64,000 nucleotides of DNA from Firm-04 sp045600205 (GCA_045600205.1 JAZRXM010000023.1:1-64000); one strand, 5' to 3'. Counted from the stretch's first letter, positions 44,136 through 52,817 are shown. Notes: generated by a model from the letters alone, not told the origin. A program made the numbers and translations.

Positions 44136-44510
44136 CAGAAGTGCCTGCGGCGCATTTGTAATGGGACGCCGTCCCAAGCCCTGCCAAAGGGACTGTATCC
44201 CTTTGGAATCCCGTGATAGTAAGGCATCATCCGCGAAGCACATCAAAAGTTTTACTCGATTTTTTTCAAAAAATCGCGAAGTCCAGAGGCAGAGCCTCTG
44301 GTCGGAGTCCGCAGACGCCGAAATACCCTTTTCGTTCAACTAATCAGGAGGGTTTGGGAACCCTATTAAGGGGTTCCCAACGCCTTGTCTGACGCACAGA
44401 AAGGAACGAAAGAACGGAGCAGCGGTGCCTGCGGCGATGGGGAACTGCGGGGCGACCACAGGTCGCCTCTACATACAGCAAAACACCCTATGCAATTGAA
44501 ACATTTTGAA
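44136..44510. repeat. Composite repeat region, copy R4
   Basis: This 375-base non-coding gap contains GTGCCTGCGGCG twice (44141-44152 and 44425-44436), CCAAAGGGA/CCCTTTGG hairpin sequence (44184-44207), the block AATCCCGTGAT (inverted copy of the R1/R2 block), a 35-base exact inverted copy of R1 (44243-44277), a CCAGAGGC/GCCTCTGG hairpin (44283-44301) and a GGGAACCC/GGGGTTCCC hairpin (44357-44379). It looks like a nest of several small palindromic elements. Confidence 0.75.
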
Positions 44511-44525
44511 AGGAGTGCATCCGAT

Positions 44526-44834
44526 ATGGAATTTCCTGAGATCCTTGCGACTGCCGATGAGATCTTTAAACTCGGTAAGCCGCTCAAAGTGTATCTCATC
44601 AGCCACAAATCCAACCATCAGACCGGTGAACTGCGCAGCTTTAAACTCGCCGTTGTTGTCAGCGATGATACCCCGAATATCTCAGAGCTGGAATGCTATC
44701 TCTATACTGCGGTGGACTGCGAATATCCCTATGACCTTGTGATCTACAAGGAAAGCGAGTGGAATACGCTTTCTGAGGATCCGTGTACTTTTGCGTGGTC
44801 CATTGCACAAACGGGGGTGCTGTTACATGGGTAG
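44526..44834 (+). CDS. Nucleotidyltransferase-fold protein without active site (MNT-like)
   Basis: Protein of 102 aa whose overall pattern matches the minimal nucleotidyltransferases that pair with HEPN proteins: a first strand LKVYLISHKS, a second strand FKLAVVVSDD, then YPYDLVIYKESEW and a C-terminal FAWSIAQTGVLLHG like the usual SIxxEGxVLY end. The catalytic motif GSxxxG...SDxD is lost: GS is replaced by IS/HK, and the Asp pair by Ser and Lys in RSFKLAV. It should not transfer nucleotides. AAAGGAGTGC precedes ATG 44526. The stop overlaps the HEPN start. Confidence 0.7.
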   Translation: MEFPEILATADEIFKLGKPLKVYLISHKSNHQTGELRSFKLAVVVSDDTPNISELECYLYTAVDCEYPYDLVIYKESEWNTLSEDPCTFAWSIAQTGVLLHG

Positions 44835-45264
44835 AGGATACCGCGACGGCGACAGCCGCAGATATTTCGATTGGCTCTACTACGCAGCCATTGACCTGCA
44901 ATGCGCAAAAATCCTCGTGGATGACAGACATTGCTACAATCAGGTGGCGTTCCACTGTCAGCAATGTCTGGAAAAAGCCATGAAAGGCTACCTGCTCTGG
45001 AAACGGCACCGCCTCTATGACGGTCACAACCTGCCGTTCCTCTGCAAGCAGGCAATGCAGGATGATGCGAATTTCAAAAAATGGCTGCTTGCTACCACAA
45101 CCATCAACCATTACTACATTGAAGCAAGATACCCCGCCGACTTTCTGCTGCAACTGGATGAGGATACCGCAGCAGATCTGATCATCACCACAAGTGATAT
45201 GCTGATGTTCGTCAACAGCCTTGTGAAGTTCGATTTTGCAAGCTATCACCCGAAGAAAGCGTAA
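44827..45264 (+). CDS. HEPN domain protein
   Basis: HEPN-fold protein of 145 aa (PF05168 type). Diagnostic blocks are YYAAIDLQCAKIL, NQVAFHCQQCLEKAMKGYLL and RHRLYDGHNLPFLCKQA, with the later ARYPADF. The RNase-type motif R(X4-6)H of HepT toxins is not clear; R-H at RLYDGH is in the PF05168 position near the central helix. Its ATG lies within the end of the preceding gene (8-base overlap), so the pair is coupled as in HEPN/MNT modules. Toxin-antitoxin or another dimeric regulatory role is inference. Confidence 0.8.
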   Translation: MGRGYRDGDSRRYFDWLYYAAIDLQCAKILVDDRHCYNQVAFHCQQCLEKAMKGYLLWKRHRLYDGHNLPFLCKQAMQDDANFKKWLLATTTINHYYIEARYPADFLLQLDEDTAADLIITTSDMLMFVNSLVKFDFASYHPKKA

Positions 45265-45295
45265 TCACTGCTGCTGAAAGGAGTCAGCGTTTTCT

Positions 45296-47362
45296 ATGAA
45301 CCAGATTCAGCTTACCATTAACGGCATCCCATGCAAATGTGACGAGGGTATGTCGATTTTACAGGCTGCCCAGGCAAACGGCATCGAGATCCCGAACCTC
45401 TGCAACGATGCGTCAGTCAAGGTGTACGGCGCGTGCGGTCTTTGTACGGTCGAGGTGCTGGACGACGGCAGAGGCAATCCGATGCCGAAATTGCTGAGAG
45501 CCTGCTCTGCAAAGGCTATGAACGGCTATGTGGTTTCCTTTGACACCCAGCGCGTCAATCAGGCACGGAAAATTGCACTGGAACTGCTGATGTCAGACCA
45601 CACGGGCGACTGTCAGGGTCCGTGCAGACTGAACTGCCCTGCGGGTACAAACTGTCAGGGATACGTGAAAAAAATTGCGCAGGGCGACTACCATGGTGCG
45701 GTGAAACTCATCAAGGAGAAATTGCCGCTGCCTGCCGCAATCGGGCGCGTTTGTCCGCACCCCTGTGAGGAGAACTGCCGCCGCGCTCTGGTCGAGCAGC
45801 CGATTTCCATTGCCTATCTGAAAGCGTTTGCGGCAGACAAAGACCTTGCCGCAGATCCCTACCGTGCCGTTTGCGCGCCCGATACGGGCAAAAAAGTCGC
45901 AATGATCGGCGGCGGTCCTGCGGGTCTGACGGCTGCCTATTTCCTGCGCCTGAAAGGTCACAATGTCACGATTTTTGACGCATCTGCAAAAATGGGCGGT
46001 ATGCTCCGCTACGGCATCCCTGCCTATCGCCTGCCCAAAGACGTCCTCGACCGCGAAATTGACGAGATCGCAGCACTCGGCATCACCATGAAAAACAACG
46101 TGCGCATCGGCAAAGACATGACGCTTGCCGACCTCCGTGCGCAGTTTGATGCCGTGATCGTTGCAGTCGGCGCTTGGTCATCCATGGGGATGCGCTGCAA
46201 GGGCGAGGAACTGAACGGTGTCATCGGCGGCATTCAGTTTTTGCACGATATTTCCTCCGGTGAGGGCGAAATTCCCGATCTGACAGGCAAAAATGTCGCA
46301 GTCTGCGGCGGCGGCAACACCGCAATGGACGCCTGTCGTACCGCCATCCGCTGCGGTGCGGAGAATGTGTACGTCGTCTATCGCCGCACCCGTGACGAAA
46401 TGCCCGCTGAGGATATCGAAATTGCGGAATCCATGGAGGAGGGCGTCAATTACAAATTCCTGACGAACCCCGACGAGATCATCGGGGAAAACGGGAATGT
46501 CACCAAGATCCGCCTGCAAGTCATGGAACTCGGTGAACCCGATGCATCAGGCAGACGCGCACCTGTCCCCGTTGAAGGCAAATTTGAGGAGCTGGACGTT
46601 GACCTCGTCATCATGGCGATCGGGCAGCGTTTGAATGCTGCAGGATTTGAGGACATCACCCTGACGAAAAAAGGTACCATTGAGGCAGACGAGGCAACAT
46701 TCCTCACCAATCTGCCAAATGTTTACGCGATCGGTGACGCGACCAACAAGGGCGCAGGTATCGCAATTGCCGCCATCGGTGAGGCAAACCGCTGCGCGGA
46801 GGTCGTGGACAGTGCCCTGCGCGGCGAGATGAAACCCTATCGTGCGCCGTTTGTTTCCAAACGCGAAAATGTCACGGCAGAGGAATTTGCAGACCGTCCT
46901 AAACAGCCGCGCTGCAATATGCCGACCCGCCCTGCGGAGGTGCGCCGTCACGATTTTGCCGAAGTCAATCTGGGACTCGATGAGGAAACCGCGCAGAAAG
47001 AAGCAAAACGCTGTCTGGAATGCGGCTGCCACGACTACGACGAATGCAAGCTGATCCGATACGCCAATCAGCAGGAAATTCACCCCGAGCGGTTGGCAGG
47101 CGTCAAGAATTCTCACGGCACAGAGCGAAAACTCGTCTGCATTGAACGCAACAATGACAAATGTATCCTTTGTGCGCTCTGCGTCCGCATTTGCGAGGAA
47201 CAGGCGGGCAAAGGCATTCTCGGTCTGGTCGGCAGAGGCTTCCCGACAGTCATTCGACCGGAATTTGCAGATCCTGCTGCAATTGCAGGCTGCAAGGAAT
47301 GTCATAAATGTACAGATGCCTGCCCGACAGGTGCGCTGAAATTCGTACCTGCGGCAGAGTAA
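45296..47362 (+). CDS. Multi-iron-sulfur FAD/NAD(P) oxidoreductase, GltD-like
   Basis: Flavoprotein of 688 aa with three parts. An N-terminal 2Fe-2S ferredoxin domain (about 1-80) has Cys in CNDASVKVYGACGLCTVEV, and an additional CQGPCRLNCPAGTNC region follows (about 103-120). A GltD-like core has VAMIGGGPAGLTAAYFLRLKG and VCGGGNTAMDACRTAIR with YAIGDATNKGAG. A C-terminal ferredoxin-like part has CILCALCVRIC and CKECHKCTDACPTG. It probably moves electrons between NAD(P)H and ferredoxin or a partner enzyme; the partner is unknown. AAAGGAGTC precedes the ATG. Confidence 0.88.
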   Translation: MNQIQLTINGIPCKCDEGMSILQAAQANGIEIPNLCNDASVKVYGACGLCTVEVLDDGRGNPMPKLLRACSAKAMNGYVVSFDTQRVNQARKIALELLMSDHTGDCQGPCRLNCPAGTNCQGYVKKIAQGDYHGAVKLIKEKLPLPAAIGRVCPHPCEENCRRALVEQPISIAYLKAFAADKDLAADPYRAVCAPDTGKKVAMIGGGPAGLTAAYFLRLKGHNVTIFDASAKMGGMLRYGIPAYRLPKDVLDREIDEIAALGITMKNNVRIGKDMTLADLRAQFDAVIVAVGAWSSMGMRCKGEELNGVIGGIQFLHDISSGEGEIPDLTGKNVAVCGGGNTAMDACRTAIRCGAENVYVVYRRTRDEMPAEDIEIAESMEEGVNYKFLTNPDEIIGENGNVTKIRLQVMELGEPDASGRRAPVPVEGKFEELDVDLVIMAIGQRLNAAGFEDITLTKKGTIEADEATFLTNLPNVYAIGDATNKGAGIAIAAIGEANRCAEVVDSALRGEMKPYRAPFVSKRENVTAEEFADRPKQPRCNMPTRPAEVRRHDFAEVNLGLDEETAQKEAKRCLECGCHDYDECKLIRYANQQEIHPERLAGVKNSHGTERKLVCIERNNDKCILCALCVRICEEQAGKGILGLVGRGFPTVIRPEFADPAAIAGCKECHKCTDACPTGALKFVPAAE

Positions 47363-47400
47363 TCAATCAGAAAGCATACAATATTTTGGAGGACATGAAC

Positions 47401-47832
47401 ATGATAGCAATTGGAAGTGACCACGCAGCAGCACGCCTGCGTACCATCGTCAAACAGTATCTGGATGAAAAACAGATCCCCTATATCGACTGCGGCACCG
47501 ATGAGGCTCCCAGCGATTATCCCGTCATTGCCATCAAGGTCTGCGAGCAGATCCAGACAGGCAAGGCAGACATGGGTATTCTGCTTTGCGGCACGGGCAT
47601 CGGCGTTTCCATGACCGCAAACAAGTGCAAGGGCATCCGTGCGGCAGTCTGCACCGATGAATACTGCGCAAAATATACCCGCCTGCATAACGATGCAAAC
47701 GTCCTGTGTATGGGTGAACGCGTCGTCGGCGCAGGTCTGGCAAGCACCATTCTCGATGCGTTCCTGAATACCGAATTTGAGGGCGGACGTCATCAGCGCA
47801 GAGTGGACATGATGATGACTCTCGAAAAATAA
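47401..47832 (+). CDS. rpiB: Ribose-5-phosphate isomerase B
   Basis: RpiB (143 aa) interconverts ribose 5-phosphate and ribulose 5-phosphate. It starts MIAIGSDHAA and has the active-site loop LLCGTGIGVSMTANKCKGIRA with the catalytic Cys, then ARLHN-like TRLHNDANVLCMG. ATG 47401 is chosen because GGAGGAC lies at the right distance; ATG 47395 is too close. It follows the flavoprotein by 38 bases. Confidence 0.95.
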   Translation: MIAIGSDHAAARLRTIVKQYLDEKQIPYIDCGTDEAPSDYPVIAIKVCEQIQTGKADMGILLCGTGIGVSMTANKCKGIRAAVCTDEYCAKYTRLHNDANVLCMGERVVGAGLASTILDAFLNTEFEGGRHQRRVDMMMTLEK

Positions 47833-47878
47833 AAAATACAAGAGAATATCGGATTTGAAACAGAAAAAGAGGTTCCTT

Positions 47879-49762
47879 ATGAAAAGAAAAACAGCATTTC
47901 TGGCGACAATCGCCACGGCACTCAACTGTGTCGTATTCACTGTCCCGCAGACCGCGCAGGCGGCAACTTCCATCAAAGCGGAATTTGAGGACGGCACATT
48001 CTACGACTGTCAGTACAACGAAGGCATCACTTGGGAGCAGATCGACGAAGATGCAGAGAAAAATCCATGCGATATGACAGGCTGGTCGGGTGACGGCTAC
48101 GCCTACATTGACGACAAGGATTCTTCTGTTGCGGTCAAGGTCAATGCCCCTGCGGACGGCTTCTATGCGCTGAAAATCAGTTACATTCAATGCCTCGGCA
48201 TCCCGCACAAGATTCAGTATCTCTACGTCAACGGCGAAAGTCAGGGCGAAATCAATTTTACCTATAACAGCGGAAAAGGCTGGGAACTGCTCGATGCAGG
48301 CTATGTACACCTCAACAAGGGCGAGAATGAAATCAAGATCGTCAGCTACTGGGGTTACACGTTCCTCGACTACCTGCTGATCGAGGACGCTCCTGCGTAT
48401 ATTTCCGATTTGAGCGGCAGCCGCAAGCTCTGCAACCCCAATGCCTCCAAAGCAGCACAGAATGTGTTTGACTACCTGTGCAAGATGTACGGCAATCACA
48501 TCATTTCGGGCCAGCAGGAATACTGCGGCTCGCACTGCTACAACAAAAACGCCTACGAGGTCAACGGGCAGCCGATCAACTACTTTGAGGACAACGAGGC
48601 GGAATTCGAGTATTTGCAGGAAAATACGGGCAAACAACCCGCCATCCGCGGCATTGATTTCCTGTTCTACAACACCACCGCGCCCTATATGGATGACGCC
48701 CCCGAGCGTGCCATTGCGTGGTATAAGGAAAAGGGCGGCATCCCGACTGTTTCGTTCCACTGGAATGTCCCGACCGAAAAAGGCAGCAGTACTACCGCTT
48801 TCTATGTGGAATCTACAGGAAATACGCCGTTTACCACATTCAGCATCAGTAATGCGCTGAAAGAGGGTACTTGGGAAAATGAAGTCCTGATGAAAGACCT
48901 TGATCTGCTGGGCGAACAGTTCAAAAAGCTCGCAGATGAGGATGTTCCTGTGATCTTCCGTCCGCTGCATGAGGCGGAGGGCGCATGGTTCTGGTGGGGC
49001 GCAGAGGGCCCTGAACCCTGCAAGCAGCTCTATGCGCTGATGCAGGACACTTTGATCGAGAAATACGGCTGCAACAACATCATCTGGGAGTGGACCTCCA
49101 ATCCCTACGCTTCTTCGTTGGAATGGTATCCGGGCGATGACCGCGTGGACCTCGTCAGCTGCGATAAGTACAACGCGATCAACAACAGTATTCCAAACGA
49201 AAGTGCCGTATCTGCGACGTTCTATTCTCTGGTGGGCTTCACCGAGGGCGAGAAGATGGTCGCCATGAGCGAAAACGATACCATTCCCTCGCTGACCAAT
49301 CTGCTCGAAGCAAAGGCAGGCTGGCTCTACTTCTGCCCGTGGTATATGACCTATCTGACACAGCTCAACAACAAGGATACCCTCAAGGAGCTGTATAACA
49401 GCGATTACTGCATCACGCTGGATGAACTGCCCGACTGGAGCAGCTATCAGGCGGATGCCCCTGTCACCCCGCCTGCCGTGACGACAACTACGACGAAGCA
49501 GCAGCCTGTCGTCACCACAACGGTCAAGACGGCAAGCAAGGTTTCTCTGCTGGGCGATGTCAACTGCGACGGCAAAGTACAGATCTCCGATGTGGTGCTG
49601 TTCAGCCGCTATATCAACGAGGAACCCGTCAAGGTCAGCGATGTGGGACTTGCCAACGCCGACTGCAATTTCGATCAAATGACGACCATGGACGATGCCA
49701 CCCGCATTTTGCTCTATATCGCCAGACTGATCTCCGAGGAAGCATTCCTGAGCGGCAAATAA
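47879..49762 (+). CDS. Secreted GH26 glycoside hydrolase with CBM and dockerin
   Basis: Secreted cellulosomal enzyme of 627 aa. A signal peptide (about 1-29, ending AQAA) is followed by a CBM35-like beta-sandwich (about 32-170). The GH26 catalytic domain (about 180-525) has acid/base E365 in FRPLHEAEGAWFWWG and a nucleophile that is probably E465 in VAMSENDTIPS. A Thr-rich linker and a C-terminal dockerin (about 560-622) with Ca loops DVNCDGKVQISD and DCNFDQMTTMDD close the protein. Most GH26 members with this architecture cut beta-mannan; mannanase activity is inference. AAGAGGTTCCTT precedes ATG 47879. Confidence 0.92.
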   Translation: MKRKTAFLATIATALNCVVFTVPQTAQAATSIKAEFEDGTFYDCQYNEGITWEQIDEDAEKNPCDMTGWSGDGYAYIDDKDSSVAVKVNAPADGFYALKISYIQCLGIPHKIQYLYVNGESQGEINFTYNSGKGWELLDAGYVHLNKGENEIKIVSYWGYTFLDYLLIEDAPAYISDLSGSRKLCNPNASKAAQNVFDYLCKMYGNHIISGQQEYCGSHCYNKNAYEVNGQPINYFEDNEAEFEYLQENTGKQPAIRGIDFLFYNTTAPYMDDAPERAIAWYKEKGGIPTVSFHWNVPTEKGSSTTAFYVESTGNTPFTTFSISNALKEGTWENEVLMKDLDLLGEQFKKLADEDVPVIFRPLHEAEGAWFWWGAEGPEPCKQLYALMQDTLIEKYGCNNIIWEWTSNPYASSLEWYPGDDRVDLVSCDKYNAINNSIPNESAVSATFYSLVGFTEGEKMVAMSENDTIPSLTNLLEAKAGWLYFCPWYMTYLTQLNNKDTLKELYNSDYCITLDELPDWSSYQADAPVTPPAVTTTTTKQQPVVTTTVKTASKVSLLGDVNCDGKVQISDVVLFSRYINEEPVKVSDVGLANADCNFDQMTTMDDATRILLYIARLISEEAFLSGK

Positions 49763-49801
49763 TCCCTCACTGTTTTTGGAAAAATTCACAAAAACCAAAA
49801 C

Positions 49802-49840
49802 AAAATCCGTCGAAAATATTTTCGGCGGATTTTGAGTTTT
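49802..49840 (+). terminator. Terminator of the GH26 gene
   Basis: AAAATCCGTCGAAAA and TTTTCGGCGGATTTT form a 15-base stem with one wobble, followed by GAGTTTT. Confidence 0.85.
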
Positions 49841-49842
49841 AC

Positions 49843-49871
49843 TTGACAAATGATGCGGAATCATGTATAAT
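49843..49871 (+). promoter_or_regulatory. Promoter of rplU-prp-rpmA
   Basis: TTGACA, 17 bases, TATAAT, immediately after the GH26 terminator. Confidence 0.88.
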
Positions 49872-49877
49872 AAATAA

Positions 49878-49960
49878 GCCGCATATGTATGGTTGAAGTC
49901 GAAGTGTGCCCAAATGGCGCATTTTGCACCATCCGTAGCGAGTTTATGAAAAAGGCAGGT
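49878..49960 (+). promoter_or_regulatory. Probable ribosomal protein L21 leader
   Basis: The 5' leader of rplU, with the sequence running from AGCCGCATATGTATGG through GTGCCCAAATGGCGCA to the ribosome binding site, has the size and position of the L21 leader RNA known from Firmicutes. It should give feedback control by L21. I recognise it by context and partly by sequence; a covariance search was not possible. Confidence 0.6.
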
Positions 49961-49970
49961 GCATATTGAA

Positions 49971-50282
49971 ATGTACGCAGTCATTCTTACAGGCGGCAAG
50001 CAGCTGAGAGTCGAGGAGGGCAATGTTGTCCGTATCGAGAAGCTGGACGTCGCAGCAGGCGAAACCGTTACTTTCGATCAGGTTGCAGTCATCGGTGATG
50101 AGAGCGGTCTGACCATCGGTACCCCCGTCGTCAAGGGCGCAAAGGTTACCGCTACGGTTCTCGGCAACGGCAAGGGCAAGAAGATCAACATTCTGACCTA
50201 CAAGCCCAAGTGCGGACAGAAGAAGGCACAGGGTCACAGACAGCCCTTTACCCAGATTCAGATTCAGTCCATCAGCAAATAA
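49971..50282 (+). CDS. rplU: 50S ribosomal protein L21
   Basis: L21 (103 aa) of the large ribosomal subunit. It starts MYAVILTGGKQLRVEEG and ends KKAQGHRQPFTQIQI, both typical. ATG 49971 is the family start; a GTG four codons earlier is not used. It is first in the conserved order rplU-prp-rpmA. Confidence 0.97.
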   Translation: MYAVILTGGKQLRVEEGNVVRIEKLDVAAGETVTFDQVAVIGDESGLTIGTPVVKGAKVTATVLGNGKGKKINILTYKPKCGQKKAQGHRQPFTQIQIQSISK

Positions 50283-50285
50283 TCC

Positions 50286-50633
50286 ATGATTCGAGCATAT
50301 TTTGAAATGGTCAGCGGAAAACTCGTCGGATGCGCAGTCATCGGACACGGCGGCAATAATGCCCGCAGTCAGCAGGGGAAAATCCTCTGCGCAGCGGTTT
50401 CTTCCGCCATGCAGCTCGTCTGCAATACCCTGACCGAGTGCTTTCACGCGGAAGTCGATATCGTCAACGAACCGAGTGAAATCGAAGCTCAGAATCGTCT
50501 GGCATTTCGGATGCCAAATCCGACTGCCGAACAGTCTGAAATTTTACACGGGCTGCTGATTCATCTGCAAAATCTCGCGGAGGATTTCCACGGCGGAATC
50601 ACTGTCGAGATCCTGGACGGCGATGAATCCTGA
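50286..50633 (+). CDS. prp: Ribosomal-processing cysteine protease Prp
   Basis: Prp (115 aa) removes the N-terminal extension of L27 in Firmicutes. The catalytic His is in VIGHGGNN and the catalytic Cys in ILCAAVSSAMQLVCNTL. It lies 3 bases after rplU and ahead of rpmA, the usual place. The extended L27 encoded next supports the assignment. Confidence 0.93.
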   Translation: MIRAYFEMVSGKLVGCAVIGHGGNNARSQQGKILCAAVSSAMQLVCNTLTECFHAEVDIVNEPSEIEAQNRLAFRMPNPTAEQSEILHGLLIHLQNLAEDFHGGITVEILDGDES

Positions 50634-50672
50634 AAACAGCAGCATCATTTTGAAAACGGAGGTGCAATTCCT

Positions 50673-50957
50673 ATGTTACGTATCAGTATGCAATTCTTCG
50701 CTCATAAAAAGGGCGTAGGTTCTACGAAGAACGGCCGTGATTCCGAGGCAAAGCGTCTTGGCGTCAAGCGCGGCGACGGTCAGTTCGTACTCGCAGGCAA
50801 CATTCTCGTTCGTCAGCGCGGTACGCACATCCATCCGGGCAACAACGTCGGCATCGGCTCTGATGATACCCTGTTTGCTACCATCGACGGCAAGGTAAAG
50901 TTTGAGCGTTGGGGCCGCGACCGCAAGCGCGTCAGCGTTTACGCTGTTGAGCAGTAA
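50673..50957 (+). CDS. rpmA: 50S ribosomal protein L27, with Prp-cleaved extension
   Basis: L27 (94 aa) sits at the peptidyl transferase centre. The N-terminus MLRISMQFFAHKKGVGS carries the Firmicute extension, to be cut by Prp after the FFA segment so that the mature protein begins HKKG. The rest (NGRDSEAKRLGVKRGDGQF and GTHIHPGNNVGIG) is typical. AACGGAGGTGC precedes the ATG. Confidence 0.97.
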   Translation: MLRISMQFFAHKKGVGSTKNGRDSEAKRLGVKRGDGQFVLAGNILVRQRGTHIHPGNNVGIGSDDTLFATIDGKVKFERWGRDRKRVSVYAVEQ

Positions 50958-50988
50958 TGAACCTTATCCTTGCGAGAAGCAAGGCGAC

Positions 50989-51021
50989 ATCCCCTTGCTG
51001 TGACGCAGCAGGGGGATTTTC
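50989..51021 (+). terminator. Terminator of rplU-prp-rpmA
   Basis: ATCCCCTTGCTG pairs with CAGCAGGGGGAT around TGACG and is followed by TTTCTTT. Confidence 0.88.
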
Positions 51022-51025
51022 TTTG

Positions 51026-51085
51026 CATTTGACCTTTGAAATCCGCGGTCAAATGTCAAGCGGAAAAAACTCTCCACCATTTGAC
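51026..51085. repeat. CATTTGAC repeats ahead of obgE
   Basis: CATTTGACC at 51026-51034 and GGTCAAATG at 51047-51055 form a 9-bp inverted repeat. A third CATTTGAC is at 51078-51085. They lie between the rpmA terminator and obgE, where no clear promoter was found. Confidence 0.45.
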
Positions 51086-51111
51086 AGCGAACCGAAGGAT
51101 CAGGTGATATC

Positions 51112-52377
51112 ATGTTCGTAGATCAGGCAAAAATCCGCATTGAGGCGGGTAACGGCGGCGACGGTGCCGTCAGCTTTCACCGCGAAAAATTCGTTGCGGC
51201 GGGCGGTCCCGACGGCGGCGACGGTGGTAAGGGCGGCGATGTCGTTTTTGTCGCTGATGACAACTTTTCTTCGCTGATCGACTTCCGTTTCAAGCGGAAG
51301 TATGTCGCACAGCGAGGCGAGGACGGCTCCTCCAAACGCTGCACGGGTAAAAGTGCCCCCGACCTTGTGATCAAGGTGCCGAGAGGTACTGTCATCCGTG
51401 ATGCCAAAACCGGCAGAATCCTTGCCGATATTTCGGGGGATGAGCCTGTGATTGTCGCGAAAGGCGGCAAGGGCGGCAAGGGAAATCAGCATTTCGCATC
51501 TTCTACCCGTCAGGTGCCGAGATTCGCAAAACCCGGCTTTGACGGCGAAAAAATGGACGTTCAACTGGAACTGAAACTGCTGGCAGACGTCGGACTTGTG
51601 GGATTCCCGAATGTCGGAAAATCTACGCTCATCTCTGTCGTATCTGCTGCAAAACCCAAAATCGCAAATTACCATTTCACTACGCTCACGCCCGTACTCG
51701 GCGTGGTGCGTGTGGATGAGGAAAAATCATTCGTCATGGCGGACATCCCCGGTCTGATCGAAGGCGCGGCGGATGGTGCGGGTCTTGGACACGCTTTCCT
51801 GCGCCATGTGGAACGCTGCCGTCTGATCGTTCATGTGCTGGACGTTGCAGGCAGCGAGGCGCGTGACCCCATCGACGACTTCTGCAAAATCAACACGGAA
51901 CTGCAAAATTTCTCGCAATCGCTCAGCGAATGCCCGCAGATCGTTGCAGCCAACAAATCCGATCTCGCCACCGAGGAGCAGATCAACCGTCTGCGCGAGT
52001 ATATCGAAGGGCAGGGACTTCCGTTTTACGTTATTTCTGCGGCTACCGTTCAGGGTACCAAGCCGCTCATCATGGAAATCGCAAAACAGCTCGAATCGCT
52101 GCCGCCCGTCAAACGGTTTGAACCCGAGGCGGCTCCCATCGAGGAGGAAAGCGGCGACCGCAAATTTACAGTCGAGGTCGTGGACGGCGTTTACTGCGTG
52201 GATGCCCCATGGATGGAGCCGATCATGCGTACCGTCAACCCCGACGACTGGTCCTCGCTGCAATACTTCGAGCGCGTACTCCGCAGCAGCGGCATCATAG
52301 ACAAGCTGGATGCCATGGGCATTCAGGAGGGCGATACCGTCAGCATCGGCGGCGTGGAGTTTGACTATGTTGACTGA
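51112..52377 (+). CDS. obgE: GTPase ObgE/CgtA
   Basis: Essential ribosome-assembly GTPase (421 aa). The glycine-rich Obg domain (about 1-155, NGGDGAVSFHREKFV and GGKGGKGNQHF) is followed by the G domain with GFPNVGKSTLI (G1), ADIPGLIEGAADGAGLG (G3) and ANKSDL (G4), and by a C-terminal OCT domain (about 345-420). AGGTGATATC precedes the ATG. mrnC starts inside its end. Confidence 0.97.
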   Translation: MFVDQAKIRIEAGNGGDGAVSFHREKFVAAGGPDGGDGGKGGDVVFVADDNFSSLIDFRFKRKYVAQRGEDGSSKRCTGKSAPDLVIKVPRGTVIRDAKTGRILADISGDEPVIVAKGGKGGKGNQHFASSTRQVPRFAKPGFDGEKMDVQLELKLLADVGLVGFPNVGKSTLISVVSAAKPKIANYHFTTLTPVLGVVRVDEEKSFVMADIPGLIEGAADGAGLGHAFLRHVERCRLIVHVLDVAGSEARDPIDDFCKINTELQNFSQSLSECPQIVAANKSDLATEEQINRLREYIEGQGLPFYVISAATVQGTKPLIMEIAKQLESLPPVKRFEPEAAPIEEESGDRKFTVEVVDGVYCVDAPWMEPIMRTVNPDDWSSLQYFERVLRSSGIIDKLDAMGIQEGDTVSIGGVEFDYVD

Positions 52378-52804
52378 CGCAGAGATCACTTCCCGTGAGG
52401 CAAAGCAGTATAGCCCCTTGGCACTGGCTTTTCTGGGCGACAGCGTCTACGAGCAGCTGGTACGCGAGCGGCTGCTGCGAGAGGCAAACCGCCCTGTCAA
52501 TCAACTGCATGAGGCGGCTGTGGCTCATGTTCGCGCCGAATATCAGGCGGCGGCGGCTGATGCCCTTGCTGACCGACTCTCCGAGGAAGAAACCGAAATT
52601 TATAAGCGCGGACGCAATGCAAGCGGTATCAGCGTCCCGCGGCACGCTGCCGTTGCGGATTACCGAAAAGCAACGGGGTTTGAGTGCCTGTTTGGATATT
52701 TACAGCTTTGCGGACGCCGTGAACGCATCTGCGAACTGTTTGAGCTCGTGTGGGCTTGCGGTGAGCAGCCCCTCACTGAGCAGGATATCACCGAAATTCA
52801 ATAA
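52367..52804 (+). CDS. mrnC: Mini-ribonuclease III
   Basis: Mini-III (145 aa), an RNase III catalytic domain without the RNA-binding domain; it matures 23S rRNA. The catalytic region is LALAFLGDSVYEQLVRERLL, with YKRGRNA and DYRKATGFECLFGYLQL typical for the family. ATG 52367 overlaps obgE by 11 bases, with GGAG inside obgE as the binding site. Confidence 0.92.
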   Translation: MLTDAEITSREAKQYSPLALAFLGDSVYEQLVRERLLREANRPVNQLHEAAVAHVRAEYQAAAADALADRLSEEETEIYKRGRNASGISVPRHAAVADYRKATGFECLFGYLQLCGRRERICELFELVWACGEQPLTEQDITEIQ

Positions 52805-52817
52805 GGAGGCGTTTCCA

